Assembly: GCA_025024175.1 (NCBI GenBank)
Contig: QCXZ01000003.1
Coordinates: forward strand, 60,592,023-60,656,022
Length of the DNA stretch: 64,000 nucleotides
Source of the DNA: Rhyzopertha dominica
Lineage: Eukaryota > Arthropoda > Insecta > Coleoptera > Bostrichidae
Reading direction: 5' to 3'
Below, one piece after another: positions 55,206 through 64,000 of this stretch. Under the pieces are notes generated by a model that had not been told where the DNA came from, made no database searches, and worked only from the letters and a program-made list of their open reading frames with translations. How positions within the stretch are numbered: position 1 is the stretch's first letter; every line of letters begins with the position of its first letter. A program made the translations under genes and the position numbers.

Positions 55206-56365
55206 AAAACTTTAACATCCCATGCACTAGTTGCTATCTGATCCTCTCGCAAAAGGTGTTACACAATTAAATGTACATTTATACAGCGAAAATAACATTA
55301 TTGTAGTTGCTAGTTAGGTTTTACTTATCGCTTTTGTTGGAGTCAAATGAACAATAGTATACCGACTGACTAAGTAAAAGCAACCCAAGCTGTTCTTAAT
55401 GCAACTTATATAGCATCTTCAAGATCATGTTTTTGCGTCCATTGTTTCAGTGATATCAGAAGCAACCAAATATTCAGTACAAACAAAAAGCCACTGCATT
55501 TAAGCACGTTATTGTATATTTCTTAGTGCACTGTGTACTTCGCACCTGGTTTATTGGACTGAATTATAGCAATTATGTAACAGTGACTAATCTCCTACGA
55601 TTAACATGTCAAAAAACCGAAGAAAAAATCAAATATAGCATTAACGGAACCAATTTTGTATGCATTCAACCAGAATATTATCCGAACGATATACTATCAC
55701 CAGTCAACGGCTCTAGTGTGAAATAACTGTGATTTTTGCATCGCCTTTTGCAAGAATTCCATTACGTCCAACAAAAAAACAATCGTCATGGGAACCACGC
55801 TGACCGAAAGTGATTGGACAAAAGCGTCGGGGTTTCCTAACAATTCATAGTCATTTGTTTTGACTTGGCGGAACCGATTAATTCACGATTAACCATCGCA
55901 AACCTTGGTCTTCTCCTGCGATCGAATCTGTGCTACTAAGCCTGGCAGTGAACTCTCAATTTTAAGGACGAATCACCGATTCGAAGTCACTAATTAGATG
56001 AAGCGGTGTGACATTTAGCGAAACGAACGCCTTTCAGAGAGCAAGATATTTAGCTTCAAGCTTGTTGATCTGTTTCATTGAAGTGCAGTTAGATTTAAAA
56101 GCCTCTCCATAAGGTTCTGTCCAGTATGTGACAGTGCCGTGTTTACTACGTTTTCCAATAAAAAAGTTGGTAGATTTTTTATCAATTATTCAGCTTAGTT
56201 CGTAGTTGATGAGTAAAAATATGCCGACACTTTCATAAATTAAATTTTTCGTGTGGTTTACCACGTAATAACAAATTATTGTAAAAAAAGTTCAGTATCA
56301 ATCATTAAGTATCGTAATATTTGGCTTCTGGAAATTATTCACTATTTCTAGTGATTCTAAGAAGT
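55206..56365. other. no recognised gene
   Basis: Nothing supportable. A 66-residue plus-strand frame at 55526 is unrecognised. Confidence 0.4.
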
Positions 56366-56370
56366 TCAGT

Positions 56371-56600
56371 TTGGTATACCTTTATCGCAAGGGTCCGGTT
56401 TCTAAACCATATGTTTTGCTGTATACACGCTATTACATTCGGAGCATGTTAATTTATAAACCCCTGACTTTTTTAAGTTTTATTTTTGGTGCTAATATAA
56501 TTCCTGATAATGATATGAGGTTTATAGGCAATTTTGATTTGATGATTTTTATGTTGAAATACGGTAGTGATGTATTCCTTGTTTTTGTTTTTTTTTTTCA
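56371..56600 (-). pseudogene. Penelope-like GIY-YIG fragment (minus)
   Basis: Read on the minus strand: TTVFQHKNHQIKIAYKPHII, then KKSGVYKLTCSECNSVYTAK. The SGVYKLTCSECxxxY segment is the first half of the PLE endonuclease core, preceded by the usual IAYK linker. Stops interrupt it and the YIGQT half is degraded. Confidence 0.75.
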
Positions 56601-57599
56601 GAAATGTGGAAGATAAGATTAGTAATATCCTATGTTAATAATCCAGGAAGACTTTTATGTAAAAGAGTAAATCANTTGTTCAAACGNTATACANGATTCT
56701 TAACGTTATGCCGTTGTGGAAGATTTTCATTCATTTAGTTTGGTACCTATGTTGATTTGTGGGAGGTTTCCACTAATGTTATTTGGAGGTTTTAGTTTTA
56801 TTTTCGGATGTTTGATAGGATCTCCCTTTTACGGAAACATGTATTTTTGACCAGAAACTATATTTTAGGAAAAAATTCAATATTTTTTGTGTAAAATTGG
56901 ACTATACGCAATACACGTTAAAGAGACCTTCGTTAGATATACAAGAGTGGGGAAATGAGTAGATTGTGAATATGTTTCTAACAGGATAATTTTTACCTGC
57001 ACATGGCGTAATATTGTGTAATGAAATTCAGTTCGTCGTTTATTAAAATGTTGATTTTGGTTTCTTAACGTCTACACATTCCCATTTTACACCAAATTAC
57101 TCATCCTTTTCCAGGGATAAGTTTTGAGGTTAAAAACATAAATTTTTGTAAAACGCACAATCTTGTAACATCCGAAAATAAATGGCTGGAACGTACGAAT
57201 AAGTTTTGCACTTTTTAACAACACTGTTGGAACCCTCAAACAAAACAACATACCTACTACAATATAAACATTTCCAATCTCCTCACTCGTTATAAGAATC
57301 TCTATTGATCTTTCTAAAAAAAAACTGGCAACAATTGTCACCCAGTGGGTCAAAAGAAAAATTTTAATCGAATATAAACGTTGCTGTTAAATCAGAACTA
57401 TATGATACTCTAGAACTTTGTGTTAATCGTAATTACATACAATTTGATAATAAGTTTCACGACAGGGCTGGCAATGGGGCCACCATTAAGTACACTGCTT
57501 TACATATTTTTTTATGTTAAAAAAGAAGAAGAATTCTTAATTTAACATAAAAACTGCCCAGTTACTGACCATCTATATATAAAAAAATTGTTACAGCAA

Positions 57600-57945
57600 C
57601 ATGTTTCAGAAAAATTCACTAACATATTTGAACAACAAAATTGTCAATAAAAATTGCCTGTAAACCTACGAATAAATTATCAAGAATTTCTTTAACTTTA
57701 AACATAAAACTGAACTTGTCACAAAGTCTGGAGCTCATAAATTAACTGACTCCGAGTGCATTATGTGGCAGACAGGACACAATTCTGAAACATCTAAGAC
57801 CTTAAAGAACAATAAGGCAGAATCAATCACACACTGTATAAAAACCGCGCATAAGTTCTCAGAGATAAAAAAAACTTAAAAGCATTGCAGCATCGAATAT
57901 TAAGATTCTTAATGAACAAGCGGAATTTCAATTAAGCCTTGTCGA
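57600..57945 (+). pseudogene. Penelope-like GIY-YIG fragment (plus)
   Basis: Plus-strand text in shifting frames: FEQQNCQ, PVNLRINYQEF, TELVTKSGAHKLTDSECIMW then QTGHNSETSKTLKNNKAESI and THCIKTAHKFSEIKKT. It aligns in order with the PLE segment TKSGVYKLTCxEC-WYxGQTG...F...HxxxxxH. It faces away from the minus-strand fragment at 56.4 kb, one kilobase away, so the two may be the halves of one inverted-end PLE or two insertions. Confidence 0.7.
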
Positions 57946-58734
57946 TTATTATTATACTGAGCCTTAGTCATTATGACGGGCATACCCAAATAGCAGTTTG
58001 CATTGTATTAGACAACCTAGTTATCCCCCTAAATGATTGAATACTATATAAGACGATATTGTAACGACCTTTATTAGAGGTATACAATATGAATAATATG
58101 ATAAGTTCTTTAAAAATTTCCCTTCTGAGGCTATCCGTACTATTTTTGACTTATTTCTTGAATACAAATCACAGTTCAGTCTAAGAAAGTAGGCATAATC
58201 ATTTTGATCACATAACGCTGAAGAATTTTCACAACGAAACCATATTTCATGCAAATTAGACGTTTTATAGAGGTAAGATGCTACTGTGCATGACAAAGAT
58301 GTATAAGCCTATGCCTTGTATTATGTATAAAACAGTTTATTCCTATGGGATATATAACAAATGTTCCGTTGATAATGGCGATCTGCATTTCTTTCGTCCC
58401 TATCCAATCTCATTTATGGAAGAAGAAAATAACATCACGATAATTAATAGATTGTTAATCTTTTTAATAGTTAGCTAAGCATTCCGCACCGACACTATAC
58501 ATTTTGTCAAGAATTTTAAATGTTTCGAAACCCGTGAAAGGTATGAAAAGCATGCATGAGTATTAGCAAACTGAACAATTGGTGTAGGCACGTAAACTTT
58601 TGGGGTCATGATCAGACAACTGTAAATTGCTGGATACTCAAGTTTCCTTTAATTCTAAGAAGCCGCAAGCGGATCCTGGAGAAAAATTGCCCGACTGGAA
58701 CTTTTCGATCTTTTTAAAGATTATCTGATTGTTT

Positions 58735-58945
58735 TAAATGTGTCCGCCATATTGCATTTACTATCCTAGACTTCATAAATCTGAATCCAGTTTGGTAATC
58801 AACGACGTCATATACTGAGGTTCAAAAAGATTTAATAAGCTTTGTCAGATATGTGCGTCATATTGGATTCGCCATTCTGAATTCAGTATCGTAGTCAGTA
58901 ACCTCAAAAACAGATGTACAAAATTTCTAGAATTCCCATAATACC
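58735..58945. repeat. degenerate tandem repeat, about 105-bp unit, two copies
   Basis: ATGTGTCCGCCATATTGCAT ... TGAATCCAGTTTGGTAATCA ... GAGGTTCAAAAAGAT is followed by ATGTGCGTCATATTGGATTC ... TGAATTCAGTATCGTAGTCA ... AACCTCAAAAACAGATGTAC. The second copy lacks part of the middle. The word pattern resembles dispersed insect repeats that I know only in general form. Confidence 0.6.
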
Positions 58946-59706
58946 TTTATATTTTGGCCAGATTTTCAGATTTTCCTCTTGCAAGGAGCATTATCAGGAC
59001 AGAAATATGAAATATAACGCGAGTGCAAGTAGAGCTTAACTAAATTACAAGAACGGGTGAAACGTCGACGCTATTCTCAAAACCGTATTGCTAGTTTTAT
59101 GTATATATCTTTTCTTCAAAAAAAAAATGCCGAAATGGTCGAATACAAATGCCTACAGATTATTCAAACTGAAATAATTCAGCTAGACTTGAAATTACTT
59201 TTCCACTTCTGTTTTTTTCGAAGAAACTGTACAGTAGAACTTTGGGTATATCTACTGGATAGCCTTACATCTGTATGTTATTGTATATTGCTCGAATGCT
59301 GAAAAGCTTGCCCTTCTTTATAAAGAACTGGTAGAGAAATGGTCTCCGAGAGTCAAAACTCTTACTAAACGAAGGTTTTGGCGTCTTGGTTCTCCAGTTT
59401 GGTACAGTATTGTCCAACTGTTTTATGGTTCTATACATTTTCTTTAACTTACTGACTGTTAAAAATGATTACAAAAATATAAAAAAAACATGTAGGTTGT
59501 TTAAGCAGGGTTTTTTTTATCAGAAGCCTTGCCCTCTTCAGATTAAAAAACTAATATACCAAAAATTTTATTAATAAAAGATAATTATATTTTAATGTTA
59601 CAGTTACGTAAGTTTCATATAAGAACAGACTTTTAAACGTAAATGAAGCACAATTAATTTATCGAGCACAACTAATTTAAAGTTCAAAAAGAAATGCAAG
59701 ACTCAC

Positions 59707-59901
59707 GATGACGTGATCTGTTATGCAAATCGAGCAACCGAATTGGAGCTCTACCATTCTCTGTATCATATTTCCCAACGACTTATTAGCACCGGCCCCG
59801 ACAAGATTTTCTGTTTGACCGATATTGATATAATAATTAAAGCTACTTCCGAAACGACCGACTAATTTCGCCCGCTCTCTAAATGGCAACAGCATTTTGA
59901 G
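59707..59901 (-). CDS. probable internal exon of an unidentified host gene
   Basis: A 195-base exon (65 codons) between an acceptor (ATAATGTAACAG, at 59902) and a donor (GTGAGT, 59706-59701), phase 0 at both ends and open throughout. GC content and codon choice are well above local background. Peptide: LKMLLPFRERAKLVGRFGSS, then FNYYINIGQTENLVGAGANK (with NKS, a possible glycosylation site), SLGNMIQRMVELQFGCSICI and TDHVI. No strongly hydrophobic membrane segment or known domain is recognised. The gene reads right to left, and neighbouring exons may lie on either side. The splice-site and phase agreement is the main support. Confidence 0.5.
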
Positions 59902-59943
59902 CTGTTACATTATTCTATGATATAATTATCTTCGAGGGCTTGT

Positions 59944-60180
59944 TTACGTATTACATGCACGTCTCGACGCAGTTCCTTTCACTTTTTCTAATTGGACGTA
60001 ACAAATACTCCAGCAGCCGGGTACAGTTCCAAAAAGGAACAGGCTTGCCATATAAATTTTTCGCCTCGTTACAAACTGGCGCGGAAGGAAATTTTCACTC
60101 TCAGTTTTAGTAAATATTGCACGTGCATTTCTCAACACGTTTACAAGAGTATTGATGACATTTAGCGCGGGTGACTTCAT
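59944..60180 (-). CDS. possible first coding exon, same strand as the 59.7-kb exon
   Basis: Unrecognised 78-residue frame from ATG 60180, with balanced codons: MKSPALNVINTLVNVLRNAR, then FLPRQFVTRRKIYMASLFLF and GTVPGCWSICYVQLEKVKG. Basic N-terminal half, then a hydrophobic segment around residues 45-62. It lies just upstream of the 59.7-kb exon, but none of the visible donors (at GTAATACG, GTAAAC) joins it to that exon in an open frame. It may belong to another transcript or be incidental to a CpG-richer stretch. Confidence 0.3.
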   Translation of the reverse strand: MKSPALNVINTLVNVLRNARAIFTKTESENFLPRQFVTRRKIYMASLFLFGTVPGCWSICYVQLEKVKGTASRRACNT

Positions 60181-60929
60181 CCTTACTAGCTTATATGAAT
60201 TCCTCTTTTTCCAAGTATCCTCTGCATATCAAATTATTTGTTTCTTTTTCGTTTTTCTAATGTTGGGATAGGTTTCCTTAGGTTGATATATCTACTGTTA
60301 GTGCTGTCTGCTAACCATAGTGATAATGTTGAATTTTTTTGTAGAAATCGGTAGCCTAGGATAAAATAAAACACTTTTCAAATTTGCGCGACCATCGCTA
60401 ATTACTTGTTTTTGATTGCCAACGCTTTTTCACTGCAGCGTATTTTTTTGTTCTCTTAAACTGCAACCGCTTGGTGTTTCTTTTATATGGCTTGATGAAA
60501 ATATTATTGTAAAAAATTGTAATTTAAAATAAACGAGAAAAAAGCGTTTGAAAATAATTATACGAAAAGGTAAAGTGATATCTGGTTTACATTTTCATTT
60601 GCAAAGATGGTGAAACTGAATGAATTTAAATCGTAATGACAGTTGACTATAGAGATCGGCAACGTTCACTCCAAGACATTTTTAATTTATTTAATAGCGT
60701 TCATCACTATTGTCCAGTCTAGAGTGCCTAAATTAGTACAAGTTAAAAAAAGTGTAAAAGATATTCCAAGCTCCTGATGTCATCCGTTATCGGCTACAAA
60801 TGAAGATTAACCTTTTCTTGTATTAGTTGGCGTTATCGATACGTTAATCACGCTACTGCTTTGGACAATAGTATTGATCATTGATTGTTCAAATACTAAA
60901 AAGGAACAAAAACAAACCCCAGAAAACAT

Positions 60930-61410
60930 GAGTCAAATAAAGATGATCCTGATCGAAGGTTTGTGCGATGATTATATATAGAAACAACGACTATTTTATT
61001 TTCTAACGAAGCCTCTTTTTGCCTGCATGGATCTGTTAACAAACATAACTGCTGACGGTCTAATAAATACCTATTCGTTGGATGATGGATAGCATACACA
61101 ATATTCTCAGAAACTAAATACAGATTGACAAGGAGCGCCAAACCGCGATGTCTGCTTTCAACAAGACAGCTCACTCCGCAACGTTTTGTAGTTAATGTCA
61201 GTCTGTATCTAAATAACATCTTCCCAAGTCGGTGGATAGGACAGGAACTATTATATGCCCTGCTATGCCGCCTGATTTACGTCTTTCGGTTTTTTTCTTC
61301 TGGGGTCATATAGAGTCTGGTGCGAAAGGAAAACCATAAAATTCGCTGGAAGCTAGAATCGGAAGATATACCGCCATAGTAGTGTAAAAGTGATGCAGAA
61401 ATAAAAAAAT
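60930..61410 (+). pseudogene. DUF4817-type transposase relic (C-terminal)
   Basis: Plus-strand pieces: FSNEASFCLHGSVNKHNCRR (about 61000-61060), where asparagine stands in place of the first catalytic aspartate; AFNKTAHS region, then FVVNVSLYLNNIFPSRWIG (61185-61240); PAMPPDLRLSVFFFWGHIES (61260-61315) matching the third aspartate and the FLWG box. Frames shift between pieces and no terminal repeats are visible. It belongs to the same broad group as the 24-kb and 43-kb transposases but is more decayed. Confidence 0.75.
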
Positions 61411-64000
61411 TAAACGTCTTTAAATGTTTCTTGCTTTTTGCTCATAGCATCCTATTATTCACTTTATGAATGCTCCACCGAAATGCCTTGAAAAAAATTG
61501 AAAATTATGTTTATTTAATAACGTACACATTATTGGACTATAAAGGAAAACCTTTCACCATTAATTTTATACCGGAAATAGTCCAACTCCGTTAGTTATA
61601 CAAATTTTCACAAAAAATACCATTCCCTTAGAAAGGTCGAGTTATTAGTGGCAATTACTATGTAAATGCGGTCAAAATTTAATTGTGGAGTTATGTGTTT
61701 TTTTCTTTCAGATAGCCGACAGATTCAAGAAATCGAAAATTATTAGAAAAATAATTTTGAACGTATAAAAGAGTATTTCACAATTATTTACATGGCAACG
61801 GTTGAGCTTGAAATTTTCATTGGCGAAGCTCATTGTAGACCCCGGTAAGTGCTATAAATATATGCGAATTGGGTTTATTGCTATGGTATACGCTAAATAT
61901 ATCCAACTCAGATTTGAATTTAGAATCAGTAAACATCTTAATGTATTTAAAAGTCAGTATCTGGTGCCATGTGCCTTTTTACTTTCCGAACGTTTTGGTT
62001 GGAATTTATATAGGTCTTCTCACAATGCGATCATGGTAACTGCGTCGCGTGCCATAAACCGATAATCACTACATGTTCTTCAGCAAATCAGCTGTGGTTT
62101 TTCTCCCGAATCGTGCGCTAATTGCACAATCGTGTTAATGACCTTGTTACCGAGCACGCTACCTATTCATCGCGTATAAAATGTTATTTGTGTCAAACCC
62201 ACGGCACGCATTTTTAAATACGACAAAACCGTCCGAGAAACTAGATTAGCATATTCGTTTTTTAATAGTTGCAAATTTATTCCTCCTAGTAGTACGATAT
62301 GTGGCATGTATAAATGTAAACGCGAGTTCTTGCTGCGGTAGTTGATGATAGAGCTTTTTTATAATTTTTTTGCTATCATATTTTAGACAGTATATTTTAG
62401 TACTTTTCATTCCTCTGTAATGTTGGTGTTATTTTAATCATGATACTTGTATCTTGAGCTGCATATCAGTGACATCGATAGAAGTATACGGTAGCGGTGG
62501 TAGTTTTCGGGACGGTAGCAAGCGGTCACATAACTCACAATTAGATAATCAACTATCATACATCAAGAACCGCGAGTTATTCCGCTATGTGTCTGTGAAA
62601 CATTACCAGTTATAAATCTTATCTAGTTACATGTGCAATTTATCATTCGTGAGTGGTCTAACCCACCAGTTCTCACAAGTAGTTGTCGTCGATAAAAAAA
62701 GAACAATGGCGGTCCACCTTCTTTTATTTGTGGATAGACAGCAGTAATTATGAAATTATTAAAGACACGGATAAATATTACATTAATATTAAACTATTTC
62801 ATTTATTGTACCTACTAACCAATTTTCTTTCTCTTTTTAATAATACAATGCTTCGGCTCAAAGAAGGTGTTTCAATGCCTGCCTTATGATTTTTTAATTA
62901 TTTTTTTAGTAACACCTGTTTTCTATTTTCTATTCTAAAATTAAAATTTCAATTTATAAACACCATAATTAAATATAACTATTCTGGCCTTGCTCCAAAT
63001 ATTCGTTGTCCATATAAAAATTGAAAAACCATGACTCACCATATAAAAGCTCATTACAGAGCATTCTTCCACACCTGTGGTTGCCCATTAAAAAGCAGCG
63101 CATCGCGTTCGATATTTAATATTTATCGTATAGTCGCCGCCTTTGCTCTTACATTCTGACAGTAATTAACCGACGGTTGATTAAAGATAGAATCTGCAGA
63201 TAACTCAGCAGTATGCTAAGGACAGTATGCCAAGTAGGGCAATAATAACTTTGAAATTATTTTGACGTTTTCATTGTAATTTTTATAGAAATAATGGTGT
63301 ATTATTTAGTTCCTTCTTTAATTATTAGATACTTAACTGTGTCAGTCTAGATGGATTGTTCAATAAAAATACACCTTCTGAACGTAGACGTGACAAGTGA
63401 ATCCATTTGTGTACATATGTTACTAAGATGAAAAATGTCACTTCAAAGAAAATTTACGTGCTGTTGGTGTGATTATGACTATCATGCAGCAGTGATTGAG
63501 ATGTGCAATGTTCATTTCATCAGTAAAATACTTCGAGATGCTTACATATCAACATTTACAATAAACATCTCGGAAAGCTGCTTGCGCCAATTTTAGTATC
63601 TATAACTCTGATAAATATCCGTAGTGGTATATTTGTAGTATTGTTCTGAGGTTTACAGTATACGTATTATAAGTTTGACTAATGTTGACAGATTGCAAGC
63701 TGTTTTTGATTTCATGAGCCCCAAATGTTTCAAATGGCCTTGATATAATTTCTGTATTTTTATTCAAAAGTAACCTTATGCCAATACATAAGACAGGGGA
63801 CAGAGATAATGTTTAAAGCCTTGGTGTACTTTAATTTTATGATGAAAGCAATTCACACAAGATATCAAATATAAGAGTATAAGGCGCTCGATCGAGTTAG
63901 CTGTACCTTGCTGTAAGCAATAAGCTTCCAAAATGGGGTTAAGGATGGACTGGACAAGAGAACAATACGTATATCGTAGTTTAGAATATAGATGTAATCT
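61411..64000. other. intergenic end of window, CpG-richer section near 62.0-62.2 kb
   Basis: No gene or element recognised in the last 2.6 kb. Between about 61960 and 62240 CG dinucleotides are more frequent (GCGTCGCGTGCC, CATCGCGTATAAAAT); the latter contains a TATA-like word, so a promoter is conceivable but unsupported by a following exon. Confidence 0.35.

Noticed and set aside
1..64000. CRISPR arrays, rRNA, bacterial operons or mitochondrial insertions
   Set aside because: No regularly spaced repeats, rRNA-like stretches, ribosome-binding-site/ORF chains or mitochondrial genes were recognised on either strand.

Overview
The window looks like intergenic or intronic DNA from an insect-type arthropod genome. 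It is AT-rich and contains many partly decayed transposable elements, with only a few short exon-like stretches that could belong to host genes. The arthropod call rests on the mix of elements: Penelope-like elements (PLEs) with GIY-YIG endonuclease, Tc1/mariner relatives with insect-type helix-turn-helix domains, CR1/Jockey-type and RTE-like LINEs, a THAP-finger element, a tRNA-derived SINE, and spliceosomal introns of about 60 bp inside transposons. No bacterial operons, rRNA or CRISPR arrays are seen. The exact order (a beetle is plausible) cannot be decided by eye.

Layout. 0.5-1.8 kb: reverse-transcriptase relic of a LINE (minus). 2.6-2.8 kb: hairpin and (TA)n. 3.1-3.6 kb: CpG-rich island. 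4.5 kb: hammerhead-like core. 6.7-9.5 kb: a complete hAT element with 8-bp target duplication and a spliced, frameshifted transposase. 11.6-13.4 kb: a deleted Tc1/mariner element with a mariner nested inside. 14.6 and 17.4 kb: two miniature palindromic PLE derivatives. 15.1 and 16.4 kb: two possible host exons. 17.8-21.5 kb: large diverged inverted repeat. 22.9 kb: LINE scrap. 23.4-25.2 kb: full-length Tc1/mariner-type element with long inverted repeats. 27.4-28.4 kb: THAP-finger element. 29.3-30.1 kb: MITE, then a truncated PLE. 33.6-34.8 kb: foldback element. 35.5-37.3 kb: PLE with RT and GIY-YIG parts. 38.1-39.8 kb: RTE-like LINE. 40.1-41.1 kb: PLE and transposase scraps. 42.6-43.9 kb: second transposon of the 23.4-kb type. 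46.3 kb: SINE. 48.4-49 kb: integrase relic. 49.1-50.4 kb: best candidate host gene (three in-phase exons). 50.8-52.9 kb: DDE transposase split by an hAT insertion. 54-55.2 kb: Jockey-type LINE. 56.4-57.9 kb: two oppositely oriented PLE scraps. 58.7 kb: tandem repeat. 59.7-60.2 kb: possible host exons (minus). 60.9-61.4 kb: transposase relic. The last 2.5 kb holds no recognised gene.

How it fits together. Most coding sequence here is selfish DNA, and nearly all of it is broken by stops, frameshifts, missing catalytic residues or internal deletions. Six elements have target-site duplications that can be read directly (two hAT, four PLE-type); the Tc1/mariner-type ones are bounded by TA. Nesting gives a relative chronology in two places. 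The most unusual theme is the repeated appearance of PLE termini as back-to-back inverted pairs, sometimes with no coding sequence left, each flanked by a 12-14 bp duplication and carrying hammerhead-like sequence. Coordinates of LINE, integrase and foldback edges are approximate because there is no clean boundary to read.
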